From: an uncultured bacterium
GTDB lineage: Bacteria > Patescibacteriota > Patescibacteriia > Patescibacteriales > UBA12465
Direction of reading: 5' to 3'
Assembly (NCBI GenBank): GCA_903904095.1
Contig: CAIVBF010000159.1
Span: 1 to 6,443 of the forward strand
DNA length: 6,443 bases
A model generated the notes under the pieces. That model ran no database searches. It was given only the letters and a program-made list of their open reading frames with translations, and was not told where the DNA came from. Made by a program: the position numbers and the translations under genes. Below are positions 1 through 6,234 of the stretch, piece by piece (positions within the stretch are counted from its first letter, which is position 1; each line of letters begins with the position of its first letter).

Positions 1-50
1 GTTAAAATCAAACCGCCGATAAACAATAGGAGAATCGGAAAATAATTCAT
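1..50 (-). CDS. Start of an unidentified, probably membrane protein (partial)
   Basis: An ATG at 50..48 opens a frame that stays open to the left edge and gives 16 complete codons (MNYFPILLLFIGGFDF...). An in-frame TAG lies seven codons upstream, so this ATG is the only plausible start. The hydrophobic run YFPILLLFIGG resembles the beginning of a transmembrane helix or an uncleaved signal anchor. There is no Shine-Dalgarno sequence, but the protein genes at the other end of the window also lack one. A candidate promoter lies about 37 nt upstream. The gene is downstream of 5S on the same strand. With so few codons the product cannot be named and the frame could be chance. The opposite strand also has a short open frame here (positions 1-45, ending in TAA), which could be the tail of a convergent gene. 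Confidence 0.35.
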   Translation of the reverse strand, partial: MNYFPILLLFIGGLIL

Positions 51-86
51 ATTAAATATTTTATTTATACTCTAATCTTAACAAAA

Positions 87-114
87 AATATATAAATAAA
101 CAAAGTTCTGTAAA
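87..114 (-). promoter_or_regulatory. Candidate sigma-70-type promoter for the gene downstream of 5S
   Basis: On the minus strand, a -35 box TTTACA (114..109, five of six consensus bases) and a -10 box TATATT (92..87, five of six) are separated by 16 nt. Transcription would start near position 80, giving a leader of about 30 nt before the ATG at 50. The surrounding 120 nt are very AT-rich, so a chance match is quite possible. The placement between 5S and a new reading frame is what supports it. Confidence 0.35.
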
Positions 115-162
115 ATCTGAGGATAGTCTTTTAATGTGTCTTGATAGATAATTTTGGGTATT

Positions 163-184
163 AAAAAACACCATTGTTCTGGCG
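163..184 (-). terminator. Possible intrinsic terminator overlapping the 3' end of 5S
   Basis: On the minus strand the last bases of 5S can form a 5 bp hairpin, CGCCA-GAACAA-UGGUG (one G-U pair), followed directly by six U (168..163). It would end the 23S-5S transcript. The same bases belong to the 5S closing stem, so hairpin and mature 5S fold are mutually exclusive. The stem is short. No better terminator is visible between 5S and the left edge. Confidence 0.35.
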
Positions 185-294
185 GCGACCTACTTTCCCA
201 GGGCTCAGGCCCAAGTATCATCGGCGCTGGAGGGCTTAACTTCTGAGTTCGGAAAGGGATCAGGTGTGACCCCTCCGCTCAAACCACCAGAACA
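175..294 (-). rRNA. rrf: 5S ribosomal RNA
   Basis: The minus strand carries the conserved 5S core, including the CCGAACUCAGAAGUUAAG segment, the GCGCCGAUGAUA region and the GGGAAAGUAGGUCGCCGCC 3' domain. The length is about 118-120 nt, as usual for bacteria. Ends were placed by aligning the terminal helix (CUGG with CCAG, 290..287 with 182..179) with the E. coli 5S ends and are good to a few bases. Flanking sequence prolongs the terminal helix: 287-298 pairs perfectly with 171-182, and 299-306 pairs with 163-170 with two G-U pairs, about 20 bp in all. This is a likely precursor-processing duplex. The gene follows 23S after about 70 nt with no intervening tRNA, so both are probably one transcript. 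Confidence 0.97.
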
Positions 295-348
295 ATGGCG
301 TCTTTTTATACGCATTGCTTAAATTTAGATAAAATATTCTGTGAAACA

Positions 349-377
349 ACTTTAAAAAGTAAAAGTGTGGGAAAATC
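349..377 (-). other. 3' arm of the precursor-23S closing duplex
   Basis: This arm, transcribed from the minus strand, is complementary to 3374-3400 at the 5' end of 23S. Nineteen base pairs are perfect (359-377 with 3374-3392). After one G-U pair and a 2 nt bulge, seven more pairs follow (349-355 with 3394-3400). The duplex holds the 23S ends together as in other bacteria, where RNase III cleaves it. An RNase III gene lies about 1.5 kb upstream in this window. Confidence 0.8.
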
Positions 378-661
378 AAATGACATATTAGTACCGCTCC
401 GCTCAATCCATTACTGGACTTACACGTACGGCCTATCAAGGTTATATTCTCTAACCAGTCTATGAAACCTAATCTTGAGGACAGCTTCGCACTTAGATGC
501 TTTCAGCGCTTATCTTAACCGAAGGTAGCTACCCTGCAATGCCCTTGGTAGAACAGCAGGTACACTAGAGCTTCGTCCTTCCCGGTCCTCTCGTACTAAG
601 GAAGGGCCCTCTCAAGTTTCCACGACCATAGTGGATAGGAGACCGACCTGTCTTACGACGG

Positions 662-714
<53 letters not shown>

Positions 715-724
715 GCTTCTCCAC

Positions 725-757
<33 letters not shown>

Positions 758-1065
758 GAACCAGGTCGTCGATGTGGACTCTTGGACCTGACTAGCCTGT
801 TATCCCCGGAGTAGCTTTTATCCGATGAGCTTCCACCATCCTATATTGAATGGTCGGATCACTAAGTTCCGCTTTCGCGACTGCTTGACTGGTAAGTCTC
901 GCAGTAAAGCCAGCTTATGCCTTTACACTATCGCCCGGGTTTCCATTCCGGGTTAGCTGACCTTTGTAAACGCCTCCGTTACTTTTTGGGAGGCATCCGC
1001 CCCAGACAAACTACCCACCAGACACTGTCCCCGGATATTTCCGGGTAAGAATTAAAAATAGACAA

Positions 1066-1100
1066 GGGTGGTATCTCACTGGCGCCCGAAGGCTCCCACC
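1066..1100 (-). other. 23S L1-stalk tip reduced to a UUCG mini-hairpin
   Basis: Helix 77 is present as GGUGGGA (1100..1094) pairing with UACCACCC (1073..1066). In place of the roughly 35 nt helix 78 of E. coli there is a 3 bp stem GCC-UUCG-GGC (1093..1084). Between GGUGGGAG and UACCACC I count 19 nt here against about 44 nt in E. coli (recalled). H77-H78 is the binding site of ribosomal protein uL1. Confidence 0.75.
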
Positions 1101-1245
1101 TATTCTGAACATGTGTATCCCTAATTCAATATCAAGCTGTAGTAAAGCTTCACGGGGTCTTTTCGTCCAACTATGGTTAACGAGCATCTTTACTCGTCTT
1201 GCAATTTCACCGAGTACTTCGTTGAGACAGTGCCCAAGTGGTTAA

Positions 1246-1298
<53 letters not shown>

Positions 1299-2558
1299 GA
1301 TTATAGTTATCGCCGGCGTTCATCCGCGCTTGGATTCAAAGCTTCGCCTGATAAATCAAGCTAACCTCTCCTCTTGACGTTCGGACACTGGCCAGGCATC
1401 ACCCTCTATACATCCTCTTACGAGTTAGCAGAGAGCTATGTTTTTGATAAACAGTCCCTTGGGCTCTTTAGCTGCGGCCCTATTTGCATAGGGCAGACCT
1501 TATCTCGAAATTACGGTCGCTGTTTTGCCGAGTTCCTTAACGAAGTTTCTCTCGTACATCTGAGGCTTCTCGCCTCACCTACCTGTGTCGGTTTACGGTA
1601 CGGTTGCTGTTACCTTAGCCCTAGAGGTTTTTCTGGTCAGTTCTGCCACTTGAATTGATTAGACCTTGCGGCTTCGTCTTTTCTCAACCTCTTGAAATTA
1701 TTGGCCCGGATTTACCTAAGCCATTTCTTGAAGCAAAGAACGTACATACCATAGCACGCTCAAACTTTAGAACTGCGTCCCCCCATCGGAAAATAACAGT
1801 AGTGTAGGAATATTAACCTACTCATCCATCGGCTGGCACCAGCACTACACTGGTTGCGCCTTAGGACCGACTAACCCTGGGTCGATTTTCGTTGCCCAGG
1901 AAACCTTAGGTTTTCGATGGGCGTGGTTTTCACACGCCTTTTTGCTACTCATGCCAACATTCTCCCTTCTCTCCGCTCCACCGCACCTCACGATACGACT
2001 TCAACGCTGAAGAGAATGCTCCTCTACCACTCCCTAAATAAATTTAGAAAGTTCACATCTTCGGTACTATACTTAGCCCCGATAAATTTTCGGCGCGAAA
2101 CAACTTGATTAGTGAGCTATTACGCTATCTTTAAAGGATGGCTGCTTCTAAGCCAACCTCCTAACTGTCGTAGTCACAACACCACCTTTTACACTTAGTA
2201 TAGATTTAGGGACCTTAGATTGTGATCCGGGCTGTTTCCCTTTTGACTGATGGACCTTAGCGCCCATAGTCTGACTGCCGGACTATACTCTCAAGTATTC
2301 GGAGTTTGATTGAAGACGGTACCTTGCGGCCCGCCCTCATCCAGTGCTCTACCCCCTGAGATCAACATCCGACGCTAGCCCAAAAGCTATTTCGAGGAGA
2401 ACCAGCTATTGCCGAGTTCGATTACAATTTCTGCGCTAACCACAAGTCATCCCATAGTGTTGCACGGCTAATGGGTTCGGTCCTTCCTCTGTCTTTCGAC
2501 AGAGTTCAACCTGCTCATGGTTAGATCACCCGGCTTCGGGTCTTGTCCATGCGACGAA

Positions 2559-2606
2559 TGTATCACTCCCGTCCCGCTTATAAATAAACGTGACGAAAGC
2601 GATACA
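2559..2606 (-). other. Expansion hairpin in the 5' half of 23S
   Basis: Outer arms 2559-2573 and 2592-2606 pair over 15 bp (three G-U pairs). Inside, 2575-2580 pairs with 2585-2590 over 6 bp and closes a 4 nt loop. The segment between the GCGA near E. coli 580 and the AGACCCGAA motif is about 137 nt here and about 81 nt in E. coli, so this extra arm accounts for nearly all of the roughly 56 nt gain. Confidence 0.7.
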
Positions 2607-2784
2607 CAAACGGGCTATTAACCCTCGCTTTCACTCTGCATGCTTTCCAAACGGAAATTATGCAAGCCACATAGAACAAACTCGTTGGCTCATTCTTCAA
2701 TAGGCACGCCGTCACCCCTTGCGAGGCTCCGACTCTTTGTAAGTATATGGTTTCAGGTACTATTTCACCTCCCTCAACGGGATG

Positions 2785-2821
<37 letters not shown>

Positions 2822-3373
2822 ATCATAAGAAGTATTTAGCCTTAGGTCATAGTCGACCTTGCTTCAAACGGGATTTCACGAGTCCCGCCCTACTTAAGAA
2901 CAATTGCTACGGAGAGTTAATTCCTTTCGCTTACGGGGCTATCACCCGCTCTGGCCGAGCTTTCCAACTCGTTCAACTAAAAATTATCTTTTTTTACTCC
3001 GCCCGATTCGTCTATGAAATCGGCACAATGTCTTGCAACCCCAATAAAACATATGGTCATAGAACCTTCTAAAGTTTGCTTGGCGAACCAAGCTCCCTTC
3101 TCAGTTATTTTGGTTTAGGCTGTTCCCCTTTCGCTCGCCACTACTTAGGGAATAATTATTATTTTCTTTTCCTCCAGCTACTAAGATGTTTCAGTTCGCC
3201 GGGTCTTCCAGCTGGTATAAATACACAGCTCTCTCTATCTTCAATAGAGTGGGTTTCCCCATTCGGAGATTTGCGGGTCAAAGGTTGCTTGCCACCTCAC
3301 CGCAACTTATCGCAGGCTGCTACGTCCTTCATCGTCTTCTTATGTCAAGGCATCCACCATACACCCTTTACGA

Positions 3374-3400
3374 GATTTTCCCACACTTTTACCTTAAAGT
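3374..3400 (-). other. 5' arm of the precursor-23S closing duplex
   Basis: This arm is complementary to 349-377 at the 3' end of 23S: 19 perfect pairs, then a G-U pair and a bulge, then seven pairs. Only the innermost nine or so pairs (GGGAAAAUC) remain in mature 23S if its ends match E. coli. The rest is precursor sequence and a natural RNase III target. Confidence 0.8.
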
Positions 3401-3410
3401 GCTGAATTGA

Positions 3411-3435
3411 TTATTGGCGCCTATATTGCCAATAA
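3411..3435 (-). other. Hairpin just upstream of the 23S processing duplex
   Basis: An 8 bp perfect inverted repeat, TTATTGGC (3411-3418) and GCCAATAA (3428-3435), has a 9 nt loop. It begins about 10 nt from the outer end of the 23S closing duplex. The minus-strand bases after the hairpin are not U-rich, so it is not a terminator. It may stack on the processing duplex or act as a leader structure. The role is unknown. Confidence 0.5.
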
Positions 3436-3468
3436 AATCTCTACTTACTTATACTTATATCTAACATT

Positions 3469-3521
3469 TTACTAAAATATTTTTATCTAATTTATTCAGT
3501 TATTAATGTTCTTTTTAGTAA
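3469..3521. repeat. Nine-base inverted repeat in the 23S leader
   Basis: TTACTAAAA (3469-3477) and TTTTAGTAA (3513-3521) are perfect inverted copies 35 nt apart. Six-base arms AACATT (3463-3468) and AATGTT (3505-3510) interlock with them, so both pairs could coexist only as a pseudoknot-like or alternating fold. The repeat lies immediately after the leader terminator on the minus strand. The surrounding sequence is so AT-rich that coincidence cannot be excluded. Confidence 0.35.
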
Positions 3522-3526
3522 GGCGC

Positions 3527-3549
3527 AAAAAAACCGCTTTTCGGCGGTT
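3527..3549 (-). terminator. Intrinsic terminator inside the 23S leader
   Basis: On the minus strand, AACCGC (3549..3544), a 6 nt loop and GCGGUU (3537..3532) form a GC-rich 6 bp stem. It is followed at once by U residues that, with the last two stem bases, make a run of seven (3533..3527). No T-run exists on the other strand, so it is unidirectional. It lies about 100 nt after the start point predicted from the consensus promoter at 3659-3686 and about 145 nt before mature 23S. It must therefore end a short RNA, attenuate rRNA transcription, or be bypassed by antitermination. Confidence 0.8.
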
Positions 3550-3640
3550 CTAAGTAATCGCAAAATAGACAATTAATTAGAATCGCTTATTAAACTTTAT
3601 CTGCAACTGTTTTTGCATAATATTCTTAGTTTTTTTTACC

Positions 3641-3654
3641 TTGTTAAAACTGAG
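3641..3654 (-). promoter_or_regulatory. boxA-like antitermination element (candidate)
   Basis: The minus strand reads CUCAGUUUUAACAA. Its last eight bases, UUUAACAA, are identical to the core of the E. coli rrn boxA (UGCUCUUUAACAAU, recalled), and a CUC lies upstream but is separated by extra bases. It starts within a few nucleotides of the predicted transcription start and precedes the leader terminator. boxA RNA is bound by NusB with NusE (S10), and nusB is encoded 2 kb upstream. An 8-mer in an AT-rich leader is weak evidence. Confidence 0.3.
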
Positions 3655-3658
3655 TACA

Positions 3659-3686
3659 ATTATAGCTTTTTTAAAAATAATGTCAA
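3659..3686 (-). promoter_or_regulatory. Consensus promoter, probably driving the 23S-5S leader
   Basis: On the minus strand a perfect -35 TTGACA (3686..3681) and a perfect -10 TATAAT (3664..3659) are separated by 16 nt. The start point is expected near 3651-3653. It follows the terminator of the upstream gene cluster and faces 23S, so it is the best candidate rRNA promoter. Between it and 23S, however, sits an intrinsic terminator at 3527-3549. The only other -10-like sequence nearer to 23S (TATAAG near 3460) has no acceptable -35. Confidence 0.8.
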
Positions 3687-3713
3687 GGGCAACTCCAGCC
3701 TCGCTAATTTAAT

Positions 3714-3744
3714 TAAAAAATGGCCTAAATTAAGCCATTTTTTT
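3714..3744 (-). terminator. Intrinsic terminator of the rpmF-nusB-rnc-pilT cluster
   Basis: TGGC (3721-3724) and GCCA (3734-3737) are flanked by A6 (3715-3720) and T7 (3738-3744), giving a 10 bp stem with a 9 nt loop and a U-run in either direction. On the minus strand it lies 74 nt after the pilT stop codon and fits the end of that transcript. It is symmetrical, but no plus-strand gene needs it. Confidence 0.75.
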
Positions 3745-3756
3745 AGATAAACTAAA

Positions 3757-3786
3757 GCTATATTTTTTCCATCAACACTTTGTCAA
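3757..3786 (-). promoter_or_regulatory. Weaker second promoter candidate upstream of the terminator
   Basis: A perfect -35 TTGACA (3786..3781) is followed after 18 nt by TATAGC (3762..3757, four of six consensus bases). It would start transcription near 3750, directly before the hairpin at 3714-3744. A productive transcript toward 23S would have to pass both terminators. With the consensus promoter downstream it could form the tandem arrangement common in rRNA leaders, but it may be coincidental. Confidence 0.3.
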
Positions 3787-3817
3787 CAAGCTAAATTTAG
3801 AGAAAAAAATTTAATAA

Positions 3818-4876
3818 TTATGATTCTAATAATTGCGGGTCTTCAATATTCCGACGCGCATCTTCAAAACTAATTTCTCCGGCTTGATAAAGCTGCTTAA
3901 TGTGGCGGTCCAGAGTAATCATTCCGCTTGAAGATCCGGTCTCTAAACTACTCTTAATTTGAGCAATCTTCCCTTCTCTTATTAAATTAGCAATCGCCCC
4001 ATTATTTATTAAAATTTCTCTGGCCGCAATTCTTCCTCCTTTAACGCGCGGTAATAACCGCTGAGAAATAACTGCCGTTAAAACACTGGATAACTGGGAC
4101 TTGATTTGGCCCTGCTGATAAGGCGGGAAAATATCAATAATTCTATCAATCGTTTGCGCCGCACTATAAGTATGAAGAGTCGCAATAACTAAATGTCCAG
4201 TTTCAGCAAGCGTAACCGCCGTTGAAATAGTTTCAAAGTCGCGCATTTCTCCTAACATAATAACATTCGGATCCTGGCGCAAAACATGCTTCAAACCACT
4301 CGCAAAACTTAGCATATCCGAACCTAACTGGCGCTGAGCAATAATACTTTTATTCGGTTTAAAAATATATTCAATCGGGTCTTCTAAAGTAACAATGTTA
4401 ACGGCCCGATTATCATTAATATAACTAATCATTGCCGCTAAAGTTGTTGATTTACCGCAGCCAGTTGGACCGGTAATTAAAATAAAACCCTGCGGAACGT
4501 CTAACAATTCTTTAACATAAGAAGGCAGACCCAGCTCTTCAAGGCTTAATTGCTTCTCGTCAATAACTCGAGCAACAACACAAATATTATTTTTCTCATA
4601 AGAAAAATTAACGCGGTAGCGATACTCCTCAACCTGATAACCAAAGTCTAAATCTCTTTTATCTAAAAAACGCGTTTTCTGTTCACGCGTTAACATAAAA
4701 TCCCTAACCGCCTCTAATTCAATAGTTCCTAGCTTAGTAAATTTAGCATCAGGAATTATTTTATTGATGTCAAAAAGGTTGCCGTCTATTCTTATTACCG
4801 GAGTCTTGCCATAAACTAAATGAATATCCGAAGCTTTAGACTGAGCGGCAATTTTAAAAAGATTATTTAAATCCAT
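3818..4876 (-). CDS. pilT: PilT, type IV pilus retraction ATPase
   Basis: Cytoplasmic hexameric ATPase of the secretion-ATPase (VirB11/GspE) family that powers depolymerisation of type IV pili. The 352-residue length is normal for PilT. The N-terminal domain carries ASDIHL (15-20). The ATPase domain shows Walker A GPTGCGKST (136-144), the Asp box TLEDPIEY (163-170), Walker B with LRQDPNVIMLGEMRD (199-213) and the His box TGHLVIATLHT (226-236). The PilT-type C-terminal motif, usually AIRNLIRE, reads AIANLIRE (294-301), with alanine replacing the first arginine. The start is the ATG 30 nt after rnc. That spacer is entirely A and T and has no Shine-Dalgarno sequence. No other pilus gene is in the window, so the gene appears detached from the assembly genes and co-transcribed with rnc. 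A PilB-type extension ATPase is unlikely because the long N-terminal domain of PilB is absent. Confidence 0.95.
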   Translation of the reverse strand: MDLNNLFKIAAQSKASDIHLVYGKTPVIRIDGNLFDINKIIPDAKFTKLGTIELEAVRDFMLTREQKTRFLDKRDLDFGYQVEEYRYRVNFSYEKNNICVVARVIDEKQLSLEELGLPSYVKELLDVPQGFILITGPTGCGKSTTLAAMISYINDNRAVNIVTLEDPIEYIFKPNKSIIAQRQLGSDMLSFASGLKHVLRQDPNVIMLGEMRDFETISTAVTLAETGHLVIATLHTYSAAQTIDRIIDIFPPYQQGQIKSQLSSVLTAVISQRLLPRVKGGRIAAREILINNGAIANLIREGKIAQIKSSLETGSSSGMITLDRHIKQLYQAGEISFEDARRNIEDPQLLES

Positions 4877-4906
4877 TTTATTATTTTAAAAAATAAAAAA
4901 TAATTT

Positions 4907-5605
4907 TTACCACTGCATTTTCTTCAAGCCCTTGGCGGCCGCATCAACCTGCGCTTCCTGCTTAGAAGAACCCATTCCACTAATAACTAGTTCTTCGCCT
5001 AAATATAAACCGACCGTAAAAATTTTAGCGTGATCGGGACCGGTCTCGTCAAGAATTTGATAATGAGGCGTTATTCCCTTTAACTCTTGGGCTTTTTCCT
5101 GAAAATGTGATTTCGGGTCAAGATAGGACTGATTCTTTAAAATTTCATTAAGACGGGAAACAACGTTAGTTAAAATAAATTTCTTAGCGACTTCAATCCC
5201 CTGATCTAAATACATCGCTCCGATAATTGCCTCAATCGCATCGGCCAGAATATACTGCCGCGACTTTTTATTTTTATCTTTTGATTCACCGCGCGATAAA
5301 TATAAATATTCCTCAATTCCTAAATCATTAGCGACCTCATAAAGCATTTTAGCGTTTACTAAGGAAGCGCGCCAATTAGTTAAATCACCCTCCGGAGTGT
5401 TGGCAAAATTTAAATATAAAAATTCCGTAACGACAATTTCTAAAACGGCGTCGCCTAAAAATTCTAGGCGTTCGTTATGGCCGATATTAAAATCCGGATG
5501 CTCATTTAAATAAGACCGATGGACAAGCGCCTGTTTCAAAAGACTTTCGTCAATAAATTTAACGCCTAATCTTTTTTGTAATTTATTTAACTCGCTACTT
5601 AACAT
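4907..5605 (-). CDS. rnc: Ribonuclease III
   Basis: Double-strand-specific endoribonuclease that separates and trims precursor rRNAs and cuts structured mRNAs; it acts as a homodimer. In the 232-residue form the catalytic domain has the signature NERLEFLGDAVLE (44-56), with E45, E48 and D52, and a second acidic cluster ADAIEAIIGAMYLD with D122 and E125. These match the Mg2+ ligands of the family. A C-terminal dsRNA-binding domain spans about 160-232, with DPKSHFQE and GSSKQEAQVDAAAKGL. I chose the ATG at 5605. An in-frame TTG at 5629 would add eight residues (240 aa), but it lies inside a hairpin, and the protein from the ATG begins as family members usually do. The gap to nusB is 37 nt. The closing duplex of the 23S gene downstream is its expected substrate. 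Confidence 0.96.
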   Translation of the reverse strand: MLSSELNKLQKRLGVKFIDESLLKQALVHRSYLNEHPDFNIGHNERLEFLGDAVLEIVVTEFLYLNFANTPEGDLTNWRASLVNAKMLYEVANDLGIEEYLYLSRGESKDKNKKSRQYILADAIEAIIGAMYLDQGIEVAKKFILTNVVSRLNEILKNQSYLDPKSHFQEKAQELKGITPHYQILDETGPDHAKIFTVGLYLGEELVISGMGSSKQEAQVDAAAKGLKKMQW

Positions 5606-5618
5606 AAAATTATAAATT

Positions 5619-5637
5619 AAAAGCGCCAAAAGACGCT
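5619..5637 (-). promoter_or_regulatory. Hairpin in the nusB-rnc spacer
   Basis: On the minus strand AGCGUC (5637..5632), loop UUUU and GGCGCU (5627..5622) form a 6 bp stem with one G-U pair. UUU and then a U/A-rich run follow. It sits between the nusB stop and the rnc ATG. It could be a weak attenuator lowering rnc expression, or a site for RNase III autoregulation, as known for the rnc leader in E. coli. The short stem makes direct RNase III cleavage doubtful. Confidence 0.45.
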
Positions 5638-5642
5638 GTTAA

Positions 5643-6218
5643 TTATTCCTCTTCAATTATAGTTTGATCCGGTTCTAAGATTTCTTCTTTATCATCCGCT
5701 GATTCCGGTCCTTCCTGATTCTTCATAAGTTCCTGAACTTCTAATTTATCTTTCTCATTAGCCGCCGCTTCTTTTATAATATCTTCTTTATTATCTCTTT
5801 CCTGTATTTCCGGATTATTATTATAGAGCGTGCCGAGAACACCGTTAACAAATTTCCCCGAAGAGTCGCCGCCGAAACTTTTCGCGACCTCAATCGCCTC
5901 GTTAATAACAACGCGAGGCGGAGTTTCGGTATACATCAGTTCGTATATTCCTAAGCGCAAAATATTACGGTCAATCGTCGTTATCTGATCAAGCGGCCAT
6001 TCCGTCGCGTACTTTATTATCTCATGGTCAATAGTTGATAATTTCTCCCTAACATTATTAACTAAATCTTTAACAAAGCCGCCGTCGTCAAAATTAGGCG
6101 CAAAATTTTCAAAATTGTACTTTATTAAATTTTCAATATCACTATCTTTTTGCCCATTAGAATCCCAGGCAAACAAAGTTTGCAAGGCAATCGTACGCGC
6201 TAAATGACGATTAGACAT
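5643..6218 (-). CDS. nusB: NusB, transcription antitermination factor with acidic C-terminal tail
   Basis: NusB binds boxA RNA with ribosomal protein S10 (NusE) and helps RNA polymerase read through rRNA operons. Residues 1-135 are a full helical NusB domain: NRHLARTIALQTLFAWD (3-19), the PLDQITTIDRNILRLGIYEL core (75-94) and the hallmark INEAIEVAKSFGGDSSGKFVNGVLGTL (105-131). The protein is 191 residues long against about 140 in E. coli. The extra 56 residues are low-complexity and acidic: I count 21 D/E against 7 K/R, ending EEE, probably disordered. The ATG lies 16 nt after the rpmF stop with no Shine-Dalgarno sequence. Its neighbours bL32 and RNase III share the rRNA and ribosome theme, and the 23S leader downstream has a boxA-like element it could act on. 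Confidence 0.95.
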   Translation of the reverse strand: MSNRHLARTIALQTLFAWDSNGQKDSDIENLIKYNFENFAPNFDDGGFVKDLVNNVREKLSTIDHEIIKYATEWPLDQITTIDRNILRLGIYELMYTETPPRVVINEAIEVAKSFGGDSSGKFVNGVLGTLYNNNPEIQERDNKEDIIKEAAANEKDKLEVQELMKNQEGPESADDKEEILEPDQTIIEEE

Positions 6219-6234
6219 AGCTATTTTTAAATAA

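Noticed and set aside
1..45. Plus-strand open frame (VKIKPPINNRRIGK, then TAA) as the tail of a convergent gene
   Set aside because: Fourteen codons are too few to support it, and no terminator follows on that strand.
295..366. tRNA or other RNA gene in the 23S-5S spacer
   Set aside because: The spacer is short and AT-rich with no cloverleaf or T-loop sequence; it holds only the processing arms.
3440..3480. TATAAG near 3460 as a promoter closer to 23S
   Set aside because: There is no -35-like hexamer at 15-18 nt, and -10-like sequences are expected by chance in such AT-rich DNA.
3577..3618. Minus-strand ORF of 13 codons (MQKQLQIKFNKRF) in the 23S leader, possible leader peptide
   Set aside because: It has no ribosome binding site at a sensible distance and no run of a single amino acid, and its stop lies well before the terminator with no overlap suggesting attenuation.
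5606..5629. Upstream TTG start for rnc adding eight residues
   Set aside because: The codon lies inside a hairpin, and the ATG at 5605 gives the usual RNase III N-terminus; kept only as an alternative.
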